Assembly (NCBI GenBank): GCA_959601495.1
Contig: CAUGPT010000009.1
Coordinates: 1 to 64,000 of the forward strand
DNA from: Avispirillum sp959601495
GTDB lineage: Bacteria > Bacillota > Clostridia > Oscillospirales > CAG-272
Direction: 5' to 3'
DNA: 64,000 bases
The translations under genes and the position numbers were made by a program. The notes below the pieces were generated by a model. The model was given only the letters and a program-made list of their open reading frames with translations. It was not told where the DNA came from and did not search any database. Positions 45,113-53,057 of this stretch are shown piece by piece. Within the stretch, counting starts at the first letter, position 1, and every line of letters starts with the position of its first letter.

Positions 45113-46299
45113 AGCCTGTTGCACTCCTCTCTGAACCTGTCGATAATGACGGGTACGCGCCTGAGGCAGTAGCCCTCAAAGCTTACGAGCTGCTTCAGAA
45201 GCTTCGGCAGAACAAGCACGGCAAAATTGTATGTGAGTATGCCGAGGGCAAGAGAGATGCCGCCTGCGGCAATGCCTATGCCTATTTCAAAAATTCCCGC
45301 CGCGGGATTTCCCGTAATGATACGCGTAATGCCGTAGATTATGCCAACAAGGGCAACGATACCGCCGCCGGCAGCCTCTGCGCATACAAGGCACAGGCAC
45401 GCGGCGATAAACGCGCATACCGCCGCTGCAGCAATGCCGAAAACGCACAGCACTGCGGCTGCAAAGCAGATCCACAAGGGGGAGGTGAGAACGGTTATCG
45501 TCCAGAAAAATCCCTTGCCGCGCGGGGTGAGCACGGTTTTTTCTCTAATGATTGGGGAACTTTCCTCAAGATATATTTCCTGCGTTTCGCTCTCCTTGGC
45601 GGGAGAGACGCCGACTATTGTCTTTTCCATATCGGAGCGCTCTGCTACGGTCGTATCCGCGCACGGCGCCGCGGCAGGCGCTTTCAGCACTACAGTCGCG
45701 TCGGTCGCGGGTGCGGCAGATGACTGCTGCGCGCCCTGAAAACTGCCGGTGATCGAAAAAGCCCGCGTGGCGCTGCTGTCGGCTGACACGGCAGTGTCGC
45801 CTGTGTTTACGGCTCTTGTTTTCATGGCGCCGGTGGATGCGGCTGCTGCTGCGGGGGCGATCCTGCGGGACGCTGCGGGTATATCCGCCTTGGACGGTGT
45901 GGTGAAATCTCCGTCGGCGCTGCCTTTTGCTTCGTCGGTGTCCGCGTTGCCACTTTCACTTTCGCGGCTTGACGCGTCCGCGGCAGTGCCGCTTTCCGAA
46001 GCATTGCCGTTTGCGCCGTGGCTTTTACCATCGGGTCTTTGAGCGCTGAGGGAGGCGGAGGCACCGTTGCCGTTATCATCCTTTATCGCTCCGCGGGTGT
46101 GTTTTGAAAGTATGAGCGCGGCGAGACTGTTTGAAAGCTCGTCGAATTCCTCGGGGCTTGAGTAGCCCTCGATCTCTTCCATATCCTCGTCTGTAAAGGT
46201 GCGTACCAGTGCCGCGCTGTGTCTGATGGCTTCATCGCGGCTGACGCCGCGCGCGGCAAGCTCTCTCGCGAGCGCCTGCGCAAATTCCCTGACGGTCAA
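45109..46299 (-). CDS. HAAS/DUF1700-like membrane protein
   Basis: 396 aa starting at TTG (46299) with AAGGAGGG 7 nt upstream. Residues 1-65 form a HAAS-like helical domain (MTVREFAQALARELAARGVSRDEA...). A long Ala/Ser/Thr/Asp-rich linker follows to ~265, then four membrane helices (~275-375). In many Firmicutes this family follows a PadR regulator and precedes a DUF4097 protein; here PadR is missing but the second pairing holds. The linker is longer than usual. Confidence 0.75.
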   Translation of the reverse strand: MTVREFAQALARELAARGVSRDEAIRHSAALVRTFTDEDMEEIEGYSSPEEFDELSNSLAALILSKHTRGAIKDDNGNGASASLSAQRPDGKSHGANGNASESGTAADASSRESESGNADTDEAKGSADGDFTTPSKADIPAASRRIAPAAAAASTGAMKTRAVNTGDTAVSADSSATRAFSITGSFQGAQQSSAAPATDATVVLKAPAAAPCADTTVAERSDMEKTIVGVSPAKESETQEIYLEESSPIIREKTVLTPRGKGFFWTITVLTSPLWICFAAAVLCVFGIAAAAVCAFIAACLCLVCAEAAGGGIVALVGIIYGITRIITGNPAAGIFEIGIGIAAGGISLALGILTYNFAVLVLPKLLKQLVSFEGYCLRRVPVIIDRFREECNRL

Positions 46300-46380
46300 A
46301 TCGGTACCCTCCTTTTTCGGAAATGCAAAAAAATGTAGATTTTCAAAGCCGTATGTGCTATACTTTCTATACCGATATAT

Positions 46381-46409
46381 ATTTTAACAAAAAGCAGGAC
46401 ATATTTCAA
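46381..46409 (-). promoter_or_regulatory. Promoter of the HAAS-DUF4097-TSCPD-GH31 group
   Basis: Minus strand TTGAAA, 17-bp spacer, TAAAAT. The -35 box ends 1 bp before the divergent trmB start codon, so the two genes may interfere. Confidence 0.65.
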
Positions 46410-46410
46410 T

Positions 46411-47139
46411 ATGAGAATGAGAAAAAAACGCAGAGGAGAAGAGAGACTTCGTGCTCTCAGTGCTCTGTTTCTGACAGAAGACGACTGTAAAAATCCCGAG
46501 ACGGCGTTTTACGCCGACCTGCCTCTGCGCCTTGAGATAGGCTGCGGCAAGGGCGAATTTGTAAGAAAACTGTCGCGGCGTGACGACGGATACAACTATG
46601 TGGCGCTTGAGCGCGTGAGCGACGTTATCGTCGTCGCGGCTGAAAAGTATGCGGAGGACCGCGGTCTCGGCTGCCTTGACTACCACGGCGGCTGGCGCGC
46701 GCCCGACGGTACCGTATATGACGGCGTTCGCTGGGAGATCCCCATGGAGGAGCGCGGAAACGTTCGTTTTCTTGCCTGCGACGCCGCAAGGCTTGACGAG
46801 CTTTTTGCGCCGGAGAGCTTTGCAGATATATACGCGAACTTCAGCGATCCGTGGACGAAAAACGGATATACCGCCCGCAGGCTCACCCATCCCGACTTTC
46901 TGCACCGTTACGCGCGGCTTCTGAAGCAGGGAGGAAGTTTTACATTCAAGACCGACAACGACGAGCTTTTTGACTTTTCCCTTGAGGCGGCGCAGAAAGA
47001 AACGGTATTCGATGTGAGCTTCGTCAGCCGCGATCTGCACGCGAGCGAGCGTGCCGCGGACAATATAGTAACCGAGTACGAGCGCAACTTTTCATCAAAG
47101 GGCGTTCCCATAAAGTGTTTTGAGCTTATAAGAAAATAG
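46411..47139 (+). CDS. trmB: tRNA (guanine46-N7)-methyltransferase
   Basis: 242 aa. SAM motif LRLEIGCGKGEFV, ALERVSDVIVVA, then the TrmB signature YANFSDPWTKNGYTARRLTHPDFL and the end TEYERNFSSKGVPIKCFELIRK. It methylates G46 in the variable loop of tRNAs. An insertion of ~25 residues (YHGGWRAPDGTVYDGVRWE) sits before the usual NVRFL block. Ribosome site is weak (GCAGGAC). Opens a plus-strand group with the phosphodiesterase and MnmL. Confidence 0.94.
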   Translation: MRMRKKRRGEERLRALSALFLTEDDCKNPETAFYADLPLRLEIGCGKGEFVRKLSRRDDGYNYVALERVSDVIVVAAEKYAEDRGLGCLDYHGGWRAPDGTVYDGVRWEIPMEERGNVRFLACDAARLDELFAPESFADIYANFSDPWTKNGYTARRLTHPDFLHRYARLLKQGGSFTFKTDNDELFDFSLEAAQKETVFDVSFVSRDLHASERAADNIVTEYERNFSSKGVPIKCFELIRK

Positions 47140-47148
47140 GAGACGGCA

Positions 47149-47697
47149 ATGAAACTGTTTATAGCATCCGACATACACGGTTCGGCATACTGGTGCGAAA
47201 AAATGCTGAAAGCCTTTGAAGAAAGCGGCGCGGACACGGCGCTGCTTCTCGGCGATCTGCTGTATCACGGTCCCCGCAACGATCTGCCGGAGGGATACGC
47301 GCCCAAAAAGGTGACAGCCATGCTTTGCGGCGTCTCCGAAAAGCTTTTGTGCGTGAGAGGCAACTGCGAGGCGGAGGTCGATCAGATGGTGCTGAATTTC
47401 CCCGTAATGGCGGACTACGCTCTTATTTCGGACGAAAATGTCAGAATATACGCGACCCACGGTCATATATGGAACGCCGATAAGCCGCTGCCCGCATCCC
47501 GCGGATCGGTGCTTTTGTGCGGACACACCCACGTGCCGCGCATATATGAGTGCGAGGGCGGAGCGATATACATGAATCCCGGTTCGGTATCCATACCGAA
47601 GGAGGGCTCGCCTCACAGCTATATGATATACGAGAACGGCGGCTTTTACTGGTATGACCTTGCGGGCACGGGGCTGTATATGGAAAAGCATCTTTGA
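47149..47697 (+). CDS. YfcE-type metallophosphodiesterase
   Basis: 182 aa. Metallophosphoesterase motifs ASDIHGSAYW, LLGDLLYHGPRND, VRGNCEAEVD, YATHGHIW and CGHTHVPRI give the full metal site. E. coli YfcE hydrolyses artificial phosphodiesters; the natural substrate is unknown. AGGAG lies 6 nt before the ATG, 9 nt after trmB. Confidence 0.92.
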   Translation: MKLFIASDIHGSAYWCEKMLKAFEESGADTALLLGDLLYHGPRNDLPEGYAPKKVTAMLCGVSEKLLCVRGNCEAEVDQMVLNFPVMADYALISDENVRIYATHGHIWNADKPLPASRGSVLLCGHTHVPRIYECEGGAIYMNPGSVSIPKEGSPHSYMIYENGGFYWYDLAGTGLYMEKHL

Positions 47698-47715
47698 CGG
47701 AATGCGGCAACGGCT

Positions 47716-48681
47716 ATGAAAAAACCGACACAGCGCGATACAAATCCGTATCCGTACAGCGACTCAAACAAACGCTACCTGACATTTGATTATTACATGC
47801 GCCGACGCTTCGGCTCAAAATGCGCGAGAATTTCGCTTGACGCCGGCTTTTCCTGCCCGAACATAGACGGCAGGCGCGGCACGGGCGGCTGTATATACTG
47901 TCTCGGGGGCTCGTCCGGCGCCTGTGCGGGAAAGACTCTTGAGGAGCAGTATGCCGCAGGCACGGCGGCAGTGCGGCACAAATGGCAGACGGAAAAATTC
48001 ATTCCGTATCTTCAGGCGCACACAAACACGTACGCAGCCCCGGAACGGCTTCGAAAGATCTACGGCGAGGCGGCGGCTCTGCCCGGCGCCGTAATGCTGG
48101 CGATCGCTACGCGGGCTGACTGTCTTGACAGTGCGACGGTGGAAATCCTGGCAGAGACATCGCAAAAGATCCCGCTTCTGGTGGAGCTCGGTCTGCAGAC
48201 GGTGCATGATGAAACGGCAGAACTTATCGGCAGAGGACACGGCTTTTCCGAATTCGTCGAAGGATATAACCGTCTGCGCGAGGCGGGCGGAGATATTACG
48301 ATATGTTTTCACCTTATAAACGGGCTGCCCGGTGAGAGCTTTGACATGATGCTTGAGAACATGAAAAGCACGGCATCACTCGGGGCGGATATGGTGAAGA
48401 TACATCTTCTGCACGTGCTGCGCGGCACACGGCTTGAGGAAATGTGGCGGCGCGGAGAATATGTGCCCATGGATATGGAGGAGTACGCAAAAACCGTTGT
48501 CAGACAGCTTGAGGTGCTGCGGGGAGATACGGTCATAGCAAGGGTCGGCGGCGACGCGCCGAACGATGTGCTGCTTGCTCCCGACTGGTGCCGCAGAAAA
48601 ACAGTGGTCTCAAATCTTATTGACCGTATGCTGTATGAAAACGATACCTATGAGGGCAGGCTGTATAATAAGCACGAATAA
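47716..48681 (+). CDS. mnmL: Radical SAM enzyme MnmL (YtqA, TIGR01212 family)
   Basis: 321 aa. The 4Fe-4S cysteines are Cys47, Cys59 and Cys62 (CPNIDGRRGTGGCIYC), a spacing typical of TIGR01212/YtqA rather than CxxxCxxC. AHTNTYAAPERLRKIY and SIGTRPD-like AIATRADCLD, ELGLQTVHDETAELIGRGH are family blocks. In Bacillus YtqA (MnmL) works with YtqB (MnmM) in the glycine-branch of mnm5s2U tRNA synthesis. Here mnmM is 14 kb away. Confidence 0.88.
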   Translation: MKKPTQRDTNPYPYSDSNKRYLTFDYYMRRRFGSKCARISLDAGFSCPNIDGRRGTGGCIYCLGGSSGACAGKTLEEQYAAGTAAVRHKWQTEKFIPYLQAHTNTYAAPERLRKIYGEAAALPGAVMLAIATRADCLDSATVEILAETSQKIPLLVELGLQTVHDETAELIGRGHGFSEFVEGYNRLREAGGDITICFHLINGLPGESFDMMLENMKSTASLGADMVKIHLLHVLRGTRLEEMWRRGEYVPMDMEEYAKTVVRQLEVLRGDTVIARVGGDAPNDVLLAPDWCRRKTVVSNLIDRMLYENDTYEGRLYNKHE

Positions 48682-48757
48682 TGCCGGGAGGAATACTGCT
48701 GAAAACAAATACGTGCGGCAGATTTCCGTGCGAAAAACGGGGAAATGTCGAATTTTG

Positions 48758-48785
48758 AAGCGCAGCGCGACCGCTGCGCTTTTGT
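48758..48785 (+). terminator. Terminator of the trmB-mnmL group
   Basis: 10-bp stem AAGCGCAGCG/CGCTGCGCTT, loop CGAC, followed by TTGTTT. Confidence 0.65.
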
Positions 48786-48840
48786 TTACAAAACGTGAAA
48801 ATTTATTTACACTTTGTTCAATAGTTTCTTGATATTGTTG

Positions 48841-48868
48841 TTGAAAACCGTCAAAAATGTGATACAAT
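48841..48868 (+). promoter_or_regulatory. Promoter of the XRE-type regulator
   Basis: TTGAAA, 16-bp spacer, TACAAT. Confidence 0.6.
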
Positions 48869-48933
48869 TATTTCATAAAGTGATTGCTTTTTACGAATAG
48901 TGCGAACAAACTTTTCTTCGGAAGGATGCTTTT

Positions 48934-49410
48934 ATGAAATACGGAACACGCTGGGTGATCACCGGCGATAAGAAAGAAGAGTACATATCAAGGCTTTTGC
49001 CGCACCTGTCTGTGCTTCGTGCAAAATCGGGACTGTCTCAGGGCGAGCTCGCAAGCCTTGTGGGTATATCGCGCCAGACCTACTGCCTGACGGAGACGGG
49101 CGCGCGCACCCTGTCATGGGGAACATACCTTTCGCTGCTCATGTTCTTCGACTGCAACGCGCAGACACACGATCTTATACACAGCATGGGCATATATCCC
49201 AACGACCTTATCTGCAAGTTCAATCAGGGGGCGGAGGAGGGGCATAACCTGAAGCTTTGCTCCGCCGCGCCCGAGCTTGAAAAAATGCTCGAAAAGCTGG
49301 ACGAGAACGGAAGAAATGCCGTAAGAGCGGTGATATGCGCCGAGTATGCCCGCTGCGCCGGACTTACGGGCGCGGAAATGCTTAAAGCACTCTCCGACGT
49401 GATAGTATGA
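48934..49410 (+). CDS. XRE-type transcriptional regulator
   Basis: 158 aa. A Cro/C1-like HTH at ~23-75 (LSVLRAKSGLSQGELASLVGISRQTYCLTETGARTLSW). The C-terminal ~80 residues have no recognised domain and may serve dimerisation. GGAAGGA ribosome site. A stand-alone gene with its own promoter and terminator; the target is unknown. Confidence 0.85.
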   Translation: MKYGTRWVITGDKKEEYISRLLPHLSVLRAKSGLSQGELASLVGISRQTYCLTETGARTLSWGTYLSLLMFFDCNAQTHDLIHSMGIYPNDLICKFNQGAEEGHNLKLCSAAPELEKMLEKLDENGRNAVRAVICAEYARCAGLTGAEMLKALSDVIV

Positions 49411-49411
49411 T

Positions 49412-49450
49412 AAAAAATAAAAGCTGCCTTCGGTAGCTTTTATTTTTTTT
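49412..49450. terminator. Bidirectional terminator XRE gene / nadA
   Basis: 17-bp stem AAAAAATAAAAGCT-CC with one G-T pair, loop TTC, T runs on both strands. Confidence 0.88.
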
Positions 49451-49457
49451 GTTCGGC

Positions 49458-50369
49458 TCAGCCGAGCTCTATCATTTTATCAAGGCAGCGGCGGGCGGCA
49501 TTTGCCGTTTCGTCGTCGATCTCAATAACCTCTCCGCCCTCGCCGCGCACGCATTCAAGCACATCGCAAAGGGTGGTGAGCTTCATGTTGCGGCAAACGA
49601 GGTTTTTCGACATGGGATAAAACCTCTTCTCGGGACAGGCAAATTGCAGGTGCTCCAGGATGGAAAGCTCTGTGCCGATGATAAAATCGCGCGCGTCGCT
49701 TTCTTTGGCAAACTTCATGATCTCGGCGGTGGAGCCGACGAAATCGGCAAGCTTTACGACCTCGGGCATACACTCGGGATGAACGAGCATGAGCGCGCCG
49801 GGGTGCGCCTCTTTTGCGGCTTTTGCTTCCCAGTCGTCAACTGCAGCGTGTATGGGACATCCGCCGCGCCAGAGCTTTATGTTCTTGTCGGGGCATCTTT
49901 CGGCAACATATGCGCCGAGGTTGCAGTCCGGGATAAAGAGAATGTTCTTCTCGGGCATTTTCGACACGATCTTGACAGCCGATGATGAGGTCACGCAAAC
50001 ATCGCAGACGGTTTTAAGCTCCGCCGTGGTGTTTATGTATGCCACAACGGCATAATCGGGGTTTGCGGCCCTGAAAGCCCTGACTTCGTCCGCGCAGAAC
50101 TGCTCTGCCATGGGGCAGCACGCCTCGGGATGCGACAGAATGACCTTTTTGTCGGGGCAGAGCAGTTTGACGCCCTCTGCCATAAAGCGCACGCCGCACA
50201 TAAGCACGGCGGAGCTTTCCGTTTTAGCCGCCTGCTTTGCAAGCGCATAGGAATCGCCGCAGAAATCCGCAACTTCCGTAACGGCTTCAGACTGATAGCT
50301 GTGTGCCAGTATATAAATATCTTTTTCTTTTTTCAGGCGGATTATTTCATCCTGTATATCTCTTAGCAT
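49458..50369 (-). CDS. nadA: Quinolinate synthase
   Basis: 303 aa. Cluster cysteines Cys85 (HPEACCPMA), Cys171 (WRGGCPIH) and Cys259 (LVCRNMK) hold the 4Fe-4S cluster that makes quinolinate from iminoaspartate and dihydroxyacetone phosphate for NAD. AHSYQ, GDSYALA and VGSTAEI are family blocks. nadB and nadC are not adjacent; the gene sits right behind nifU, sensible for an Fe-S enzyme. Confidence 0.96.
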   Translation of the reverse strand: MLRDIQDEIIRLKKEKDIYILAHSYQSEAVTEVADFCGDSYALAKQAAKTESSAVLMCGVRFMAEGVKLLCPDKKVILSHPEACCPMAEQFCADEVRAFRAANPDYAVVAYINTTAELKTVCDVCVTSSSAVKIVSKMPEKNILFIPDCNLGAYVAERCPDKNIKLWRGGCPIHAAVDDWEAKAAKEAHPGALMLVHPECMPEVVKLADFVGSTAEIMKFAKESDARDFIIGTELSILEHLQFACPEKRFYPMSKNLVCRNMKLTTLCDVLECVRGEGGEVIEIDDETANAARRCLDKMIELG

Positions 50370-50448
50370 ATATTACCTCTGTAAAAAGGTGGATTTTGCG
50401 GCGGGCGCTTTTGTGCCCCCGCCGTATTCGCGTTTTGTCCGGGTCGGT

Positions 50449-50886
50449 TCAGTCGCAGCGGCAGCAATGATCGCAGCCGCTCTCGTCAAACTCTTTGGGG
50501 TCGTATTCGATACCGTTTTTGTCGTAGTAGTCCTTGACAGCCGCTTTGACAGCCTCCTCCGCAAGCACGGAGCAATGGATCTTTACCGGCGGAAGTCCGT
50601 CCAGAGCCTCAACGACTGCCTTGTTCGTAAGGGTGAGAGCGTCTTTTACGGGCTTGCCCTTGATAAGCTCGGTCGCCATGGAGCTGGTCGCTATCGCGGA
50701 AGCGCAGCCGAAGGTGTTGAACTTGACATCTGTAATAATGCCGTCGTCTATCTTGAGATATATCTTCATGATATCTCCGCACTTTGCGTTGCCGACCTCG
50801 CCGACGCCGTCGGCGTTTTCTATTTTACCTACATTGCGGGGATTCTGGAAATGATCCATGACCTTTTCGCTGTAATTCATAGCCAT
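50449..50886 (-). CDS. nifU: Fe-S cluster scaffold NifU/IscU-type
   Basis: 145 aa. Scaffold cysteines Cys36 (AKCGDIM, with Asp38), Cys61 (FGCASAIA) and Cys105 (IHCSVLAEEA); N-terminus MNYSEKVMDHFQNPRNVG is typical. The C-terminal tail adds CDHCCRCD, four extra cysteines. The partner desulfurase nifS lies 35 nt upstream. Confidence 0.94.
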   Translation of the reverse strand: MAMNYSEKVMDHFQNPRNVGKIENADGVGEVGNAKCGDIMKIYLKIDDGIITDVKFNTFGCASAIATSSMATELIKGKPVKDALTLTNKAVVEALDGLPPVKIHCSVLAEEAVKAAVKDYYDKNGIEYDPKEFDESGCDHCCRCD

Positions 50887-50920
50887 AATATATTACCTTG
50901 CCTTTCTCGATAATTATATG

Positions 50921-52099
50921 TCAGTTTGCTCTTTCTTTCATCATGCGCTCCCATACGGGGGACATATCGCGCAGCTTTTCAACAATGCCGGGAACCTTTT
51001 CGATGATGTAGTCGATCTCTTCTTCGGTGGTGTACTCGGAGAAGGTGAGACGCAGGCTGCCGTGGGCGACCTCGTGGGGAAGTCCGATAGCGAGCAGCAC
51101 GTGGCTGGGATCGAGACTGCCGGAGGTGCAAGCCGAACCGGAGGAAGCGGCGATGCCGTACATATCGAGCATGAGCAGAAGACTCTCGCCCTCAATGCCC
51201 TCAAAGCACATGTTCACGTTATTGGGCAGGCGGTTCACTCTGTCACCGTTCACGATGCTGTAGGGTATTTTTGAAAGCTCGTTTATGACCTTATCGCGGT
51301 ATGCGCTGACGCGCTTTGAATATTCGTCAAGATTTTTGCATGCGTCCTCAAGAGCGGCAGCCATACCCATGATAGCGGGCAGGTTTTCCGTGCCGGCACG
51401 TTTGCCTTTCTCCTGCGCGCCGCCGCAGATAAGGCTCTCGAGAGCGATCCCGCGCTTTGCGTACAGAAGACCCGTGCCCTTGGGACCGTGGAACTTGTGC
51501 GCCGAAAGGGACAGCATGTCTATATTCATTTCGTCGATGTTTATGTGAAGATGACCTGCCGCCTGGACCGCGTCCGTGTGGAACAGAACCTTTTTCTCGC
51601 GGCAGACCGCGCCGATCTCGGCAATAGGCTCTATTGTACCTATTTCGTTGTTCGCGAACATAACGCTTACAAGCGCCGTGTCGTCTCTGATGGCGTCGGC
51701 TACCTGAGCGGCGGTAACTCTGCCCTTTGAGTCAACGGGCAGTATGGTAACTTCAAAGCCCTCTTTTTTCAGCTTGTCCAGCGTGTGAAGGATAGCGTGG
51801 TGCTCGACCGCGGTTGAGATAAGATGCTTTTTGCCCTTTTTCGCGCCCAGATGCGCAGCGGAGATAAGCGCCTGGTTATCGGCTTCGCTGCCTCCGGATG
51901 TGAATATAATGCCGTTTGCGTCACAGCCCAGACACGCTGCAATGCGGCGGCGTGCGTCCGCGAGAGCGTCTGCGGCGGCCTGACCGTATTCGTGCAGGCT
52001 TGAGGCATTTTCGTATTCGGGGCCGTAATATTTGATCATTTCCGCCAGTGCATGATCGGAAATGTGAGTTGTTGCGGCATTGTCTGCATATACTTTCAT
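50921..52099 (-). CDS. nifS: Cysteine desulfurase NifS/IscS-type
   Basis: 392 aa. PLP enzyme: VYADNAATTHIS start, EHHAILHT (PLP-stacking His), LSAHKFHGPKGTG (Schiff-base Lys) and the catalytic loop Cys in SSGSACTSGSLDPSHVL. It takes sulfur from cysteine for cluster assembly on NifU. AGGA ribosome site. Two tandem promoters precede it, one with a built-in palindrome. Confidence 0.96.
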   Translation of the reverse strand: MKVYADNAATTHISDHALAEMIKYYGPEYENASSLHEYGQAAADALADARRRIAACLGCDANGIIFTSGGSEADNQALISAAHLGAKKGKKHLISTAVEHHAILHTLDKLKKEGFEVTILPVDSKGRVTAAQVADAIRDDTALVSVMFANNEIGTIEPIAEIGAVCREKKVLFHTDAVQAAGHLHINIDEMNIDMLSLSAHKFHGPKGTGLLYAKRGIALESLICGGAQEKGKRAGTENLPAIMGMAAALEDACKNLDEYSKRVSAYRDKVINELSKIPYSIVNGDRVNRLPNNVNMCFEGIEGESLLLMLDMYGIAASSGSACTSGSLDPSHVLLAIGLPHEVAHGSLRLTFSEYTTEEEIDYIIEKVPGIVEKLRDMSPVWERMMKERAN

Positions 52100-52140
52100 A
52101 TATATCCTGCCTTTCTGCGGAAGTTACATTCCGGCATTAC

Positions 52141-52169
52141 AGTATACCATTTATATTATATACTGTCAA
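52141..52169 (-). promoter_or_regulatory. nifS promoter, proximal
   Basis: Minus strand TTGACA, 17-bp spacer, TATACT. Confidence 0.8.
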
Positions 52170-52207
52170 CGCTTTGATATTATTTTATCCCCATCCTCCG
52201 CAATTTT

Positions 52208-52236
52208 ATTATACTACCTGTTTGGTAGGAATTCAA
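52208..52236 (-). promoter_or_regulatory. nifS promoter, distal, with palindrome in the spacer
   Basis: Minus strand TTGAAT, 17-bp spacer, TATAAT. The inverted repeat CTACC-N5-GGTAG (52214-52228) fills the spacer, where a bound repressor would block RNA polymerase. An Rrf2-type (IscR-like) factor is a natural suspect, but no such gene is in the window. Confidence 0.7.
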
Positions 52237-52344
52237 TGACCAATATGTAAAAATATTGACAAATATTTCGGTATGTTTCAGTGCAAATGGCTTGATTTTC
52301 AATATCGGCAGGCGATGGGGATCAGATGGGGAACGGATCCGGGC

Positions 52345-52390
52345 AAAAGCGGGGCTCGGCGCAAATGATATATCGCGCCGAGCCGCTTTT
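52345..52390 (-). terminator. Terminator of the obg-rsmF-yhhN group
   Basis: GGCTCGGCGC pairs with GCGCCGAGCC around a 12-nt loop; the minus strand continues CCGCTTTTGCC. Confidence 0.65.
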
Positions 52391-52391
52391 G

Positions 52392-53057
52392 TTACATAAG
52401 CACGAACGCCGCGCACAGAAGCGACTGCGCCGCAATGTATGTTGTCATGATAATGCCGCTCTGCACGGGCGGCTCGCTTTCGTATTTGAAAACATTGACG
52501 GCAAGAACACTGTCGCTCGCAACGAAAAACGCCATGCCTCCGAGCGCCGCGAGGCTCTCAGCCGACGGAGATCTTACGAAAAGCGCGGCGGCAAGCGCCG
52601 TCATGATGCCGATAAACAGGCAGTATGCCCCCGCAAGGGGCGCAAGGGGAGCCGGTATGTATCGGCGTAGATATATAAACAGGATAACGGGCTCGATAAG
52701 GCATACCGCGGCGCACAGGACAAAGATCCACGGGGACTCTGAAATATGCACCATTGGCAAAAGCGCCGCGAAATATGCGGCGTGACCGAGGCCGAAAGCC
52801 GCGGCGCCCGCGGCAAACAGCTTTTTGTTGTCGCCGAAAAGCAGCAGCGTATCTCCCGCGCAGCCCAGCAGCATAGCGCAGATGACCGGCACGCGGACTT
52901 CTTTTGCGAGCAGTATGTACACAACGCAAAGCAGTATGAGCAGCATGGGCTTTGTGACCATGCGTATTTTGCGCACTCCTGCAAAGCAGCAGATTATATG
53001 CAGCACTGCTGCGGCGGCAAATATGCCCGCAAAAGTATAGCCGAAAATCTCTCTCAT
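52392..53057 (-). CDS. YhhN-family membrane protein (lysoplasmalogenase-type)
   Basis: 221 aa, about eight membrane helices. Family blocks: VTKPMLLILL, LLGCAGDTLLLF (Asp), GLGHAAYFAAL and FFVASDSVLAVNVF. Characterised members (TMEM86) hydrolyse the vinyl-ether bond of lysoplasmalogens; anaerobic Clostridia often contain plasmalogens. Its ATG overlaps the rsmF-like stop (ATGA). Confidence 0.88.
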   Translation of the reverse strand: MREIFGYTFAGIFAAAAVLHIICCFAGVRKIRMVTKPMLLILLCVVYILLAKEVRVPVICAMLLGCAGDTLLLFGDNKKLFAAGAAAFGLGHAAYFAALLPMVHISESPWIFVLCAAVCLIEPVILFIYLRRYIPAPLAPLAGAYCLFIGIMTALAAALFVRSPSAESLAALGGMAFFVASDSVLAVNVFKYESEPPVQSGIIMTTYIAAQSLLCAAFVLM

